From NCBI RefSeq assembly GCF_002215035.1, contig NZ_NKFP01000004.1:125726-189725 (forward strand): a stretch of 64,000 nt of DNA, in the 5' to 3' direction. A program made the translations under genes and the position numbers. This document shows, piece after piece, positions 35,381 through 44,215 of this stretch. Under the pieces are notes generated by a model, which was given only the letters and a program-made list of their open reading frames with translations, searched no databases and was not told the DNA's origin. The stretch is from Leptolyngbya ohadii IS1. GTDB lineage: Bacteria; Cyanobacteriota; Cyanobacteriia; Elainellales; Elainellaceae. Each line of letters begins with the position of its first letter. Position 1 is the first letter of the stretch.

Positions 35381-35797
35381 ATGAACACTCAAAAGCTCAC
35401 ACGCGGACAACTCGAAAGAACCCTCTCTCAGCGGGTACAGTCGCTTTACCGCACCTTTTTAGGACACCAGCCCAGCAAGGTTTCGTGCCAACTGTTCGAC
35501 GAGAAGTTGACGATCGTGATTGAGAATTCCGTGACTCAGCTAGAGCATCTCTTGGTGGAAGAGGGAAATCGCCACCTTGCAGTGCAGGTTCGCGAGGACT
35601 TGAATCAGCTCATTGAGCCTCGTATCCGCGAATTAATTGAATCTGTTGTAGAAACGGAAGTCCTGGATTTGCTCAGCGACGCCACCCTGGAAACGGGCAG
35701 AACCGGAATGATTGCCATTTTGCAGGAACCGCCCGACACTCGACCTTCTTCATCTCGTCGGATCAGCTCACCGCGACCGGGCACTATCTCCGCATAG
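35381..35797 (+). CDS. DUF2294 domain-containing protein
   Basis: 138 residues from the ATG at 35381, chosen because AGGGAAAG lies immediately upstream and family members begin near TRGQLERxLSQ; an in-frame ATG at 35336 lacks such a site. The sequence LERTLSQRVQSLYRTFLGHQPSKVSCQLFDEKLTIVIENSVTQLE is typical of DUF2294. The function is unknown. The 3' end overlaps the convergent receiver gene by 14 bp. Confidence 0.82.
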   Translation: MNTQKLTRGQLERTLSQRVQSLYRTFLGHQPSKVSCQLFDEKLTIVIENSVTQLEHLLVEEGNRHLAVQVREDLNQLIEPRIRELIESVVETEVLDLLSDATLETGRTGMIAILQEPPDTRPSSSRRISSPRPGTISA

Positions 35798-36218
35798 GTT
35801 GGCAGCAGTAGCGCTCTACCGTCGATTGCAAATCATCCAGCAAAAACGGCTTGCTGAGATAGTCGTCAAAACCCTCTGCCAGGAGCCGCAGTCGATCCTC
35901 CAGACGGGCAAGCGCTGTAACAGCAACAACCGGAATCGATCGGGTCAGGCTGCTCTCTCGGAGCTGGTGCATCAGCTCAATGCCGCTCTGCTGGGGCAGA
36001 ACAATATCCAGCAAGATCAGGTCGGGCTGCAAGGTCTGGACGAGCGCAACCAAATTTTTTCCGTCCGAATTGCCCACAAACCGGCAGTTAAACAGCTCTA
36101 GACAGTACTCTAGCAGCAGCAAATTATCTTCATCGTCATCCACAACCAGCACCAGCGGTTTTGGCAACGAGCCTGCTATGGTCAGACTACGGGGAAAAGA
36201 TAAATCTTGAAGTGCCAT
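35784..36218 (-). CDS. Single-domain response regulator (CheY-like)
   Basis: 144 residues consisting of one receiver domain: the acidic pair in VVDDDED, the phospho-accepting Asp in LLDIVLPQQSG, and the conserved Lys in YLSKPF are all present. There is no output domain, so it likely acts by protein contact in a phosphorelay. The cognate kinase is not next to it. It overlaps the DUF2294 3' end by 14 bp. Confidence 0.93.
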   Translation of the reverse strand: MALQDLSFPRSLTIAGSLPKPLVLVVDDDEDNLLLLEYCLELFNCRFVGNSDGKNLVALVQTLQPDLILLDIVLPQQSGIELMHQLRESSLTRSIPVVAVTALARLEDRLRLLAEGFDDYLSKPFLLDDLQSTVERYCCQPMRR

Positions 36219-36866
36219 CTAAGACTCCGCGAATGCGTTCCAATGGGGAGGGAGCGAACTAACTCAGTCCATCCAGCCAATTCTCTTTGAGAACTTGTTT
36301 TTAATAACTTGTCTTGAATAAACGATTGAGTCGGATAGTCGAATCAGGTAAAAGTTTGATCTGAAGCGAACAACAGTAGATAGAAAGTCAATAGATAAGC
36401 TGGGCTTGATGATGGTTGATTTCAAATACTGTTGCTTAGGATACGATTTTAACCTCCCTCTGCCCCAAGAGGGATAAAGTTAAGGTTTGCATAAGCATTT
36501 CGACCGATATTCGTTTTAATAAAGAAAAACGAGATAGGACGAACAATACTGGATCAGCGAAAATGTACTGGGTGAAGTGAGTCGATGAGCAGGGGACTGT
36601 TTTTCACCAATCCCTTTTTAATCTCTCTAATCTTCTCTATAGTAACGAATTATTTCTGTCCCTATTTAACATTTGCTTAAGGATTAATAGTATTCCTCTT
36701 AAATCTGAAATTTGTGGAGCTGCCCCCATGAGCCGATGCAAAACCCCAGGTATAAAAACAGCTCCAATTCAAGTGCTCAACCTGAAATATCAGACTTGAA
36801 AATGATTCCCGCCTCGGATTAAGGTAGAAACCGTGTTGACTTTTATCTATTTTGCGGGGATGAAAG
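36219..36866. other. Long A+T-rich intergenic region
   Basis: 648 bp between the receiver gene (minus) and the RodZ-like gene (plus). It is clearly richer in A+T than its flanks and contains only short frames (23-84 codons) with no support. It should contain two divergent promoters. Nothing else is recognised. Confidence 0.5.
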
Positions 36867-37829
36867 GTGGGTGACTTTGACAGAAAGCAGCTTGAACAGC
36901 TCAACGCGATCGGCGAATACCTGCAACACATCCGCCAGGATCAAGGTCGATCGCTCGACGATATCTCTGCAAAAACCTATATTCCCCTGAGAATTCTGAG
37001 GGCACTGGAAGGTGGACAGGGTGGCATCCTGCCGGAAGCGGTCTTTGTGCAGGGGTTTATTCGCCGCTATGCCGATGCCCTGGGACTGGATGGAATGAGC
37101 CTGTCTCGCAGTTTTCCCGTTGAGCGCGAAGCCTCCAGCTTTGACTCGTCTGAGCAGGAGCGAATGGAACCGACCCAAACGCTGGTTGAAACCAGGCTTC
37201 CTACGGCTTCCCGATCGGACTATTCCGAAAATCGAACCGCTTCACGCCGTCGCGGGCAGTCTTCCTTCTCGCTGCCCCTGGCGATCGCAGGATTATTGAT
37301 TGCGGGCGGACTTGTCTATGGTTTATCGCGGCTGCTCTTTGCGCCCCAGCGTTCTTCGCAGACAGCGGCAACCAGCGTTGCTCCCTCTCCTGCCCCTGCT
37401 GCCCCGACTGCTCCTGCTAACGCTCCGAAACCTCCCGCGTCTCCTGCGGCTGCTCCTGCCAGTTCTCCTGCTCCTGCCGCCAGTCCTGCGGCTGCTCCCT
37501 CTCCTGCGGCACGGGCTACCAATCCACCCTCCAGCAGTGCTCCCGTTAGCGTGGCGATGAATGTCACGGCAGATGCCTGGGTACAGGTCACTACCGATGG
37601 CAGGGTTGTCTATGAGGGTATTTTGACCAAGGGAACTCAGCGAAACTGGTCTGCCCAGCAGGAAATGACGATCGTGTCTGGAAATGCAGGCGGAGTTACC
37701 CTGTCCCATAACCGGGGGGCAGCAAAGCCCATGGGTGCAGCAGGTACGGTCGAGGAAGCCACCTTCACGGCAAGACCTGGGAATTCCTCTGGAAGCAGCT
37801 CCACTGGGAATGGTGCGGCTCCGAACTAG
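36867..37829 (+). CDS. RodZ-like helix-turn-helix membrane protein with DUF4115 domain
   Basis: 320 residues from a GTG at 36867, with GGGGATGAAAG just before it. A cytoplasmic Xre-like HTH (IGEYLQHIRQDQGRSLDDISAKTYIPLRILRALEGG, about 14-75) is followed by a single transmembrane helix (LPLAIAGLLIAGGLVYGLSRLLF, about 140-163), an Ala/Pro/Ser linker (about 170-225) and a periplasmic DUF4115 domain (VTADAWVQVTTDGRVVYEGILTKGTQRNW). This is the RodZ layout. RodZ links MreB to cell-wall growth. The role here is inferred from the architecture. Confidence 0.85.
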   Translation: MGDFDRKQLEQLNAIGEYLQHIRQDQGRSLDDISAKTYIPLRILRALEGGQGGILPEAVFVQGFIRRYADALGLDGMSLSRSFPVEREASSFDSSEQERMEPTQTLVETRLPTASRSDYSENRTASRRRGQSSFSLPLAIAGLLIAGGLVYGLSRLLFAPQRSSQTAATSVAPSPAPAAPTAPANAPKPPASPAAAPASSPAPAASPAAAPSPAARATNPPSSSAPVSVAMNVTADAWVQVTTDGRVVYEGILTKGTQRNWSAQQEMTIVSGNAGGVTLSHNRGAAKPMGAAGTVEEATFTARPGNSSGSSSTGNGAAPN

Positions 37830-37930
37830 GAGCGATACACTAATCCTTATTAATCCTCAGCTGTTTCCTGTTCTACTAACTGCCAGGATGCAATTGAACG
37901 CACTCATCGTACAGCCACCTGTTATCGTCT

Positions 37931-38176
37931 ATGGCTAAACATACTCAGGCACACCTTTCCCGCACGATCGAAAAGAGCAAGCCCAACAGCGTCAGGGACA
38001 TGACGAAGCGCCAGATGGAATACTATATGGGCGCAAAGCTGATTGAAATCGGCATTGACCCCAAGTTGGCAACCTTTCGCTGGTCGGTCGAAGAAAAGGG
38101 AATCAGCGAAGTCTGGACTTATAGCGCCTATTGGGGCGACTCAATGGAAAAATTGCTCCAGGAGGAACAGGGGTAA
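37931..38176 (+). CDS. Small conserved-looking protein of unknown function
   Basis: 81 residues, soluble, mixed charged sequence (MAKHTQAHLSRTIEKSKPNSVRDMTKRQMEYYMGAKLI). I do not recognise a family. It starts 101 nt after the RodZ-like stop on the same strand. Composition and length look like a real gene. It ends in a Glu/Gln-rich tail. Confidence 0.6.
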   Translation: MAKHTQAHLSRTIEKSKPNSVRDMTKRQMEYYMGAKLIEIGIDPKLATFRWSVEEKGISEVWTYSAYWGDSMEKLLQEEQG

Positions 38177-38405
38177 CAGACGAATAGATTACCCGTCGTT
38201 AGTCGCAAGTCATTCAATAGCAAACTGCAAACAGTGGACTGCCAATAGTAGACTGCGAGACTACAGTCTATGATCTGACGAATTACAGGTCTGTGAATAG
38301 CAAATTTACGAACAACAGGCTGACAAGATTATAGGTTTGTGTATAAATCCGCGTTATGAGTCTGCGAATGCAGGTTTGCAGATACAGATTTGCAATCCCA
38401 GTTGG
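38177..38405. repeat. Degenerate short repeats downstream of the small gene
   Basis: Imperfect copies of motifs such as AATAGCAAACTGC, GACTGCGAGACT and GCAGGTTTGCAGAT. No ORF is supported. Confidence 0.5.
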
Positions 38406-38570
38406 TTAGTACGATCGATTAAATCGCTGAACCGATCGCCTCATCCAATTTCCGAACGGTAGCGCGAACCGAATGTTGTGGGTGAATTGACCTGGAGCGA
38501 TCGATCGCTGTTCAGCATACTGTTCGACATATTGCGCCAGGCTGCTCAGGGCATAAAGCAGGTGAACCAT
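38406..38570 (-). CDS. Putative 54-residue protein, third of a minus-strand chain of small ORFs
   Basis: It begins MVHLLYALSSLAQYVEQYA and ends RFNRSY. AAGAGG lies 8 nt before its ATG, and it starts 31 nt after the preceding small ORF's stop. It is amphipathic and Arg-rich at the C-terminus. The family is unknown. Support comes from its ribosome site and position only. Confidence 0.4.
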   Translation of the reverse strand: MVHLLYALSSLAQYVEQYAEQRSIAPGQFTHNIRFALPFGNWMRRSVQRFNRSY

Positions 38571-38601
38571 GGTTCTAACCTCTTTAGATGATTGTGAATG
38601 C

Positions 38602-38742
38602 CTATTCTTTCCCTTTAGCTAAAGTCGAATCACTATTAATCGAAAATTGAACTGTTGGCTTAGCATTCTGCATTGCCTTACCACTATTAGCATTTAAGCT
38701 ATGGGGTCTTGCACCAGTTTGGTAAGGAATTCGGGAATTCAT
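38602..38742 (-). CDS. Putative 46-residue protein, second of a minus-strand chain of small ORFs
   Basis: It begins MNSRIPYQTGARPHSLN and ends STLAKGKE. A consensus AAGGAG lies 7 nt before the ATG, and the ATG overlaps the preceding ORF's stop (ATGA). It is rich in Asn, Ser and Lys, with no cysteine and no membrane segment. The family is unknown. Confidence 0.45.
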   Translation of the reverse strand: MNSRIPYQTGARPHSLNANSGKAMQNAKPTVQFSINSDSTLAKGKE

Positions 38743-38912
38743 CGTGACGCTCCTTGGGTATTTTTAACGGTAATCTTATCGAATAATCCGTCGGGGGCAA
38801 GTTCGGTTATTTCTACCTCGACTTCAATAATCCTCATCGGCTGCGAAGAGATAAACCTTGCAAACTCCTTTGACTTATTCTTAGTTTGAATGATGGGAAC
38901 CCGGACGCCCAC
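38739..38912 (-). CDS. Putative 57-residue protein, first of a minus-strand chain of small ORFs
   Basis: The frame opens just after a TAA with a GTG at 38912; an internal ATG at 38837 would give 32 residues. The segment MRIIEVEVEITELAPDGLF is a plausible beta-strand-rich fold, ending in KITVKNTQGASR. The stop overlaps the next ORF's start by 4 bp. The family is unknown, and the start is uncertain because neither candidate has a strong ribosome site. Confidence 0.4.
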   Translation of the reverse strand: MGVRVPIIQTKNKSKEFARFISSQPMRIIEVEVEITELAPDGLFDKITVKNTQGASR

Positions 38913-39150
38913 TTACTTTAGGTGTGTCTATGAGCTGCAATCGTCCACCTATGAAGGTAGTCGAATTGAAGTAGATCATAGGGCGTATTCCGAACTGATT
39001 GTCCCCCTAAAAATGAAATTGCGGTTGCCCTGCCATTAGTTCAATATTCACCTATACTTATTCACCTAAAGTTGTATGCAAATGAGTAGATTGATACCCT
39101 TTGCTGTTTCGCCAGTGAGCGGGTTTAGGAAGCGGGTCTAGAAGGCAGAG

Positions 39151-40311
39151 CTAGAGAGCGGGTCTGGTATTTCGCAATGCCTTTACCGTCGCAGCGACTC
39201 CTGCGGCAACTCGATCGATCTCCGCCTCGGTATTAAATCTGCCAATGCCAAACCGAATGGAAGCGTGTGCTAGTTCGGGCGATCGTCCCAGGGCACTTAA
39301 CACATGGGAAGGAGTCGTTTTGGCTGAAGCGCAGGCAGACCCCGAAGAAACCGCAGCAAAGGGCTGAATTCCCAGCAGCAACGCCTGTCCATCGACCCCC
39401 TCAACGCTGATATTCAGGTTGCCCGGCAGTCTCCGATCGGAATGTCCGTTCAGATAAATACCGCCAACTTCCTGAAGCTGCTGCCAGAGCCGATCGCGCA
39501 ACTGCTGAATCCGCTGAGATTCCGTTTCCCGTTCTGCTAAAGCCAGCTGCACCGCTTCTGCAAAGCCCACAATTTGCGGCGGATAGAGCGTCCCCGATCG
39601 CAGACCTCGTTCCTGTCCACCTCCATGAAGCTGCGCTGCAAGCTGGACTCTGGGCTGCCGTCTCCGGACATACAGGGCACCAATACCTTTCGGTCCATAA
39701 ATCTTGTGTGCCGTCAGCGACATCAAATCAATCTGCATTGCCTCCACATCCAGGGGAATTTTGCCGATCGCCTGTGCCGCATCTGTGTGAAACAGAACCT
39801 GATGCTGCTGACAGATTGCGCCAATCTGGTTCAAAGGCTGCAAAACGCCAATTTCATTATTCGCTGCCATGACCGACACCAGCACCGTATCCGAGCGAAT
39901 CGCTTGCTCCAGTTTGTCCAGATCCAGCAGCCCATCCGGTTGCACAGGCAGATAGGTGACTTCAAAGCCCAGAGATTCCAAATAGCGGCAGGGGTCAAGG
40001 ATAGCACTGTGTTCGGTCTGCACGGTAATCAGATGCCTGCCCTTCGCAAAATACGCCTCCGCAACGCCCTTAATTGCCAGGTTGTTTGCCTCCGTTGCGC
40101 CACTCGTAAAGATAATTTCCTCTGGCGTTGCCCCGATCGCCCCTGCCAGCATTTCCCTTGCCTGCCTGAGCGCCGCCTCTACCTCCCATCCGTAGGCGTG
40201 CAAACTGCCCGGATTGCCAAAATACTCCGTAAAAAAGGGCAGCATCTTTTGCAAAACGCGATCGTCTACAGGGGTTGTGGCGTGGGCATCCAGATAAATT
40301 GGACGAGTCAT
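39151..40311 (-). CDS. Cysteine desulfurase (IscS/NifS family)
   Basis: 386 residues of PLP fold type I. It starts IYLDAHATTPVDDRVLQKMLPFF. The PLP lysine is in SLTAHKIYGPKGIGALY, and the catalytic cysteine lies on the loop SSGSACASAKTTPSHVL, which is of the IscS/NifS class (long flexible loop) rather than SufS. It mobilises sulfur from cysteine for Fe-S clusters, thiamine or tRNA thiolation. The thiamine genes are nearby but not linked. The upstream region is a tandem repeat. Confidence 0.93.
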   Translation of the reverse strand: MTRPIYLDAHATTPVDDRVLQKMLPFFTEYFGNPGSLHAYGWEVEAALRQAREMLAGAIGATPEEIIFTSGATEANNLAIKGVAEAYFAKGRHLITVQTEHSAILDPCRYLESLGFEVTYLPVQPDGLLDLDKLEQAIRSDTVLVSVMAANNEIGVLQPLNQIGAICQQHQVLFHTDAAQAIGKIPLDVEAMQIDLMSLTAHKIYGPKGIGALYVRRRQPRVQLAAQLHGGGQERGLRSGTLYPPQIVGFAEAVQLALAERETESQRIQQLRDRLWQQLQEVGGIYLNGHSDRRLPGNLNISVEGVDGQALLLGIQPFAAVSSGSACASAKTTPSHVLSALGRSPELAHASIRFGIGRFNTEAEIDRVAAGVAATVKALRNTRPAL

Positions 40312-40317
40312 TGCAGA

Positions 40318-40408
40318 AATTAGAGGGCAGAAATTAGAGGGCAGAAATAAGGCAGAAAGTTAAAGGGCAAAAATAAGGCAGAAAGTTAAAGGGCAAAAAT
40401 AAGGCAAA
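40318..40408. repeat. Tandem repeat upstream of the cysteine desulfurase gene
   Basis: Two and a half copies of a 27-bp unit (AAATAAGGCAGAAAGTTAAA plus GGGCAAA) with two shorter AATTAGAGGGCAG copies. It occupies the 5' leader or promoter of the gene, which starts at 40311. Confidence 0.8.
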
Positions 40409-40541
40409 TCATTGGCTAATGCGATCGTAGCTTCTGAAGGAAGAAAGCTCACCGCAAAAATGAAATTGCGACGGGGTAGAGTTAGCCAAACAGCCCAGCG
40501 CAATAGCATCCAGGACAAAACAGGGGGATATACTTCCCTGT

Positions 40542-40973
40542 ATGAGCAATTCGATTTTCAGCAAAATTATTCGGGGCGAGGCTCCTGGCAGTTTCATCTA
40601 CCGCGATGAGCTAGTTTCAGTCTTTCTTGATATTGAAGGCGTGAATCCAGGACACTGCTTAGTCGTACCTCATGAGGAAGCAACCTGCCTTGCCGAATTA
40701 GACCCGGAAACCGGGAAACACCTCTTCGCAGTCGCCCACAAAATTGCCAATGCCTATCGCGCTGGGGCGATCGAATGTGAGGGTGTGAATCTTTGGATCT
40801 CCGATGGTGAGGCAGCAGGACAGGAAGTTCCGCACGTCCATCTGCATGTGGTTCCCCGGCATTCTGGAGACTCCTATCGCCATAGCTACGAGGTTGAACC
40901 CTGGGACGAACGCAGAAGACCTCAGCTCGATGCAATTGCCGCCCGAATTCAGCAGCGTCTATCTCATCCCTGA
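40542..40973 (+). CDS. HIT family protein (nucleotide phosphoramidase/hydrolase-like)
   Basis: 143 residues. The histidine triad HVHLHVVPR is present at about residues 96-104, with SIFSKIIRGEAPGSFIYRDELVSVFLDI at the N-terminus as in Hint-type proteins. HIT proteins hydrolyse or transfer nucleotidyl groups from phosphoramidates and dinucleoside polyphosphates; the exact substrate is unknown. It is divergent from the cysteine desulfurase. Confidence 0.93.
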   Translation: MSNSIFSKIIRGEAPGSFIYRDELVSVFLDIEGVNPGHCLVVPHEEATCLAELDPETGKHLFAVAHKIANAYRAGAIECEGVNLWISDGEAAGQEVPHVHLHVVPRHSGDSYRHSYEVEPWDERRRPQLDAIAARIQQRLSHP

Positions 40974-41548
40974 AGCCAGAATCAGGCAACAATTGCCTTC
41001 CAGGTCAAGGACGGCAGGATTTGCACGTACCGCTAAGATTTGGGAGCGATTTTTCAGCCCAGATAGAATTAAATCATCTGCTAGGGGGAAAAGCGATATA
41101 ATTCTCTGCAAGTAGTAAGCAAAGAACGGCTGAGGTTCGACACAGGAAAACCTGCTGCTACAGGTGTGCCAGCCTCAGTTTTTATTCACGTTTTTTATTC
41201 ACGCTTTTTACTCGCTCTAACTCCTTATTTCGGTATTCCAACTCAAAATCTGGAATGTTCTCCCCTGAGTTTGTAGTCGTCGGATAGAAAGTTGCAGAAC
41301 AGCAGGTTGCAAAATAGCGAACTGTCGCTTCAAACAGCCGCTCGCTCAGCGATCTCAGCAGAGTGCATACAGCAAAACGCATCTAGAAAAGTACATCCAG
41401 TCAAACGCATTCAGCAAAGTGCAACCGATCGCTTCAGGGAATCTACAGCACGATCGCTGGATCGAGTCTGCGCTGCAATTTTGCTACATTCCCACAGCCT
41501 TTCCCACAGCCTTTCATTCACCTGTTGATTCATCCTTTCCCCCGAATT
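40974..41548. other. Intergenic region with terminator and degenerate repeats
   Basis: 575 bp between the HIT gene and an L,D-transpeptidase gene. A structured terminator lies at 41128-41186. About 41355-41430 holds imperfect copies of CAGCAAAACGCATC/CAGTCAAACGCATT. No gene is supported. Confidence 0.5.
41128..41186 (+). terminator. Structured terminator-like element
   Basis: A long stem-loop in which CTGAGG pairs with CCTCAG, with inner helices CACA/TGTG and CAGG/CCTG, is followed by TTTTTATT. It lies about 150 nt after the HIT stop. It could also be the 3' end of a small RNA. Confidence 0.6.
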
Positions 41549-42049
41549 ATGCAGCCCATTCCCCTGAGGAGAACCCTGAGCCTAGCCGCCAGCCTTCTGG
41601 CACTCAGCGGTTCCATTGCCCTGACCCCGATCGTTTCTCTGCCTGTCCAGGCGCATTCTTCCATCACTCAGGAAATTGCGGAACTCAAGCGATCGAACGT
41701 GCGCTGGATTGAAGTCAACCTATCCCGCCAGCGACTCATCGCCTGGGAAGGACGCACCCCTGTCTATGCTGTAGTCGTCTCAACCGGAACCGCAGCCCAC
41801 CCCACTCTGCCAGGAGTCTTTGCCATTCAGTCCAAACATCGGCAAGCCCGAATGCAAGGCGACGACTACGACATTCCAGACGTCCCCTATACCCTGTATT
41901 ACGACGGCAGCTACGCCATTCATGGAGCCTACTGGCATCGTCGCTTCGGCACTCCCGTCAGTCATGGCTGCGTCAATGTGGCGGTTGATCATGCCCGCTG
42001 GCTGTTCAACTGGGCAAGAGTCGGCACCCCCGTCATTGTCCACCGTTAA
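41549..42049 (+). CDS. L,D-transpeptidase (YkuD family), secreted
   Basis: 166 residues from the ATG at 41549. A signal peptide (TLSLAASLLALSGSIALTPIVSLPVQA) precedes the YkuD domain (about 50-166) with motif YAIHGAYWHRRFGTPVSHGCVNV, containing the His, Ser-His-Gly-Cys and Val-Asn pattern of active enzymes. The probable role is peptidoglycan crosslinking. It is a short, nearly single-domain member compared with the copy at 28243-28866. Confidence 0.93.
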   Translation: MQPIPLRRTLSLAASLLALSGSIALTPIVSLPVQAHSSITQEIAELKRSNVRWIEVNLSRQRLIAWEGRTPVYAVVVSTGTAAHPTLPGVFAIQSKHRQARMQGDDYDIPDVPYTLYYDGSYAIHGAYWHRRFGTPVSHGCVNVAVDHARWLFNWARVGTPVIVHR

Positions 42050-42056
42050 CCCACCC

Positions 42057-43643
42057 TCAACTCAACTGCACCACCGCCCGATCGTCCACCAACGTCTGCG
42101 CCGTCAAAATATCCTCTACCGTAATTCGCAAAAAGCGAGCCTCGTCTATGCGAAACAGCACCTTGACCCGATCGCTCCCGGGATAGCCAGGGGGAGTCAG
42201 TTGGGCGATCGTGCTGTCCCGGTCGTTCAGGGGTTTTACAGTGGGTTTACCGCTCACGCTGCGGGTGACGATGCGATCGCCGTCAAAAAAGACCTCCGTT
42301 GCGCCCGTTTCCTGCCCCAGTTCGCCAATTACCAGTTCGATGCTGGGCTGATTTTCCATGGAGGCACCCAGAAAGAGTTCGACGGGCTGTTCCATCGGGT
42401 AGGGCTGTCCCTGCTTAATAAGGGGATGCCAGCCGTGGCAGTTGTTGCGCCGATCCCAGAAGCGAATGCCGTAGCTGTGATACAGGTAATCCTTGACCTC
42501 CATGCCCTGCTGGATCTGGAGTGCCCCCTGTGCGATCGCCTCAAATGGTTTATCCGATCGAATCCTTTCCGGCGGGAAGTACTGCTCCACCCAGGTTCGG
42601 ACAGCGGGGATTTGTGCCGTACCGCCCACCAGCAGTACCGCATCGATTTCCTCCAGCAGAATGCCCTGCCGCTGTGCCTGCTGCACGATCTGGTTCATCG
42701 ACTGATCGAGGCGATCGAAAAAGCCCTGCTCCTGGAGGATCTGCTCGAAGCGATCGCGGTTCAGGTTAAGTTCGTAGCTGTCAAAGGTTTCGTCGTTGAA
42801 GTAAACCTCGGTTGCCTCCGTCTCCTGGGACAGCTTGATTTTCAGTCGTTCTGCTAATCGCAGCGTCAGCGGACTCACCGCAATTTCCTGGGACTGCGTG
42901 AAGTGATCCACAATCCAGTTATCCAGATCCGCGCCGCCCAGATTTTGCCCCGCCTTCGCTAAGACTCGCGCCAGTTTCGGACGCTGTGCCGACTCCTCCA
43001 GCACCTTCTGCCCCCACTTCACCAGAAAGCCCAGCGGCTTCTTATCGGGATTGCGCTTATCGCCCTCCAGCCGCACCAGGGACAGATCGAGCGTACCGCC
43101 ACCAAAGTCAATCACTAAGATCGTGCCCTGATTCTGCAAACCATAGCCCAATGCCGCCGCCGTCGGTTCATCCAGAATGCGAACCTGCTGCACGTTCAGC
43201 GTATGGCACACCTGGGTCAGCCACAGCCGATATGCCTCAAAACTATCCACCGGGACGGTAAAGACGATCGAATCCAGGTTTGGATCGACCTTTTGCAACT
43301 GCTGGATCACACCCGCCAGGAACCACTGCCCCACCTGCTCAAAGGTGACAGTGCGCCCATCTAGCTCCGGCAAAAAGCCCTGAACCTCTGCGCCAATACC
43401 CCGCTTAAAGTTACGGAAAAACCGGGCATCGCTGCTGAGATCCAAGCCTCGATCGCGGACGGTCTGCCCAGTAACCAGCTTATTTTGACTGGCATCCTCC
43501 ACATAGAGCAGGCTGGGAATCAGAGGCGGGTTGTCTGCCAGCCGTACCGATTCGGGCAGGGTCAGGGTTTCTGCCTGCTGCGTCACCGGATTCCAGCGCA
43601 CCACCACCGTATTGCTTGTGCCAAAGTCGATCGCGTAAACCAT
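42057..43643 (-). CDS. Hsp70-family (DnaK-like) protein without a C-terminal lid
   Basis: 528 residues. The ATPase domain is recognised by VYAIDFGTSNTVVVRW, RILDEPTAAALGYG, VIDFGGGTLDLSLV and AVLLVGGTAQIPAVR. A shorter beta-type substrate-binding domain follows, but the usual C-terminal helical lid and EEVD-like tail are missing. Loss of the lid suggests a specialised client or a role distinct from bulk DnaK. No DnaJ or GrpE lies next to it. It is convergent with the L,D-transpeptidase (7 nt gap). Confidence 0.88.
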   Translation of the reverse strand: MVYAIDFGTSNTVVVRWNPVTQQAETLTLPESVRLADNPPLIPSLLYVEDASQNKLVTGQTVRDRGLDLSSDARFFRNFKRGIGAEVQGFLPELDGRTVTFEQVGQWFLAGVIQQLQKVDPNLDSIVFTVPVDSFEAYRLWLTQVCHTLNVQQVRILDEPTAAALGYGLQNQGTILVIDFGGGTLDLSLVRLEGDKRNPDKKPLGFLVKWGQKVLEESAQRPKLARVLAKAGQNLGGADLDNWIVDHFTQSQEIAVSPLTLRLAERLKIKLSQETEATEVYFNDETFDSYELNLNRDRFEQILQEQGFFDRLDQSMNQIVQQAQRQGILLEEIDAVLLVGGTAQIPAVRTWVEQYFPPERIRSDKPFEAIAQGALQIQQGMEVKDYLYHSYGIRFWDRRNNCHGWHPLIKQGQPYPMEQPVELFLGASMENQPSIELVIGELGQETGATEVFFDGDRIVTRSVSGKPTVKPLNDRDSTIAQLTPPGYPGSDRVKVLFRIDEARFLRITVEDILTAQTLVDDRAVVQLS

Positions 43644-43901
43644 CGCGTAAACCTATCGCGTGAACCTAAAGTTTCCGGGCTTTGTTCTTTTCTCTATTGT
43701 TTAGGGGAAAGGGGCGATCCGCCAAGATCGGCTCGCGAAGCGATCGAGAAAAGGGGCAAACGGAGGAAATATGGCAGATCACTCAATCGGCTCAAGGTTA
43801 TTTCGATAGATTAAGAGAGAATGTATTCTCGCTTGTGTCACTGATCGCAGGTCAGCAGCTTGCAAGTGAGCAACGGGAATTGAGAAAAAGGAGCTAGCGC
43901 A

Positions 43902-44180
43902 ATGCCAGAAGACGCCAACCGATCGAAAGATGAGTTTTTGTATCCTCGCAGCCGCTACCGAGGCGAGTTTTCACCGCAGCATCTTGCATTCAACGCCAAC
44001 CTTCAGGAGTTCGCCCAGCGGATTGAGTTTCTTTGCAATCTAGAAACCAACGGCAAGATTTCACCTGGCGCAGCCTACGACGAAATCAAAAAGCTATACA
44101 AACAGCTCAAGCACAGTAAGAAAGCTCTAGGAATTTCCAACTCTTCTGGCGATGAGGATGGCAGCAGCGAATCGCAGTGA
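43902..44180 (+). CDS. Small conserved cyanobacterial protein (DUF7219-like)
   Basis: 92 residues, soluble. The pattern DEFLYPRSRYRGEFSPQHLAFNANLQEFAQRIEFLCNLE and IKKLYKQLKHSKKALGI matches a small protein family widespread in cyanobacteria, which I recall as DUF7219; the number is not certain. The function is unknown. It is preceded by AAGGAGCTAGCGCA before the ATG, giving good translation support. Confidence 0.72.
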   Translation: MPEDANRSKDEFLYPRSRYRGEFSPQHLAFNANLQEFAQRIEFLCNLETNGKISPGAAYDEIKKLYKQLKHSKKALGISNSSGDEDGSSESQ

Positions 44181-44215
44181 ACGACAAAGATCTTGAGAAC
44201 CGGGACAGCCCACAC

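Noticed and set aside
36830-36866. TTGACT box before the RodZ-like gene as a promoter
   Set aside because: The matching -10 position would fall on the ribosome site and start codon, so the spacing makes it unlikely.
38701-38889. 62-codon plus-strand frame
   Set aside because: It lies antisense to two of the small minus-strand ORFs, which have much better ribosome sites. No start signal is seen for this one.
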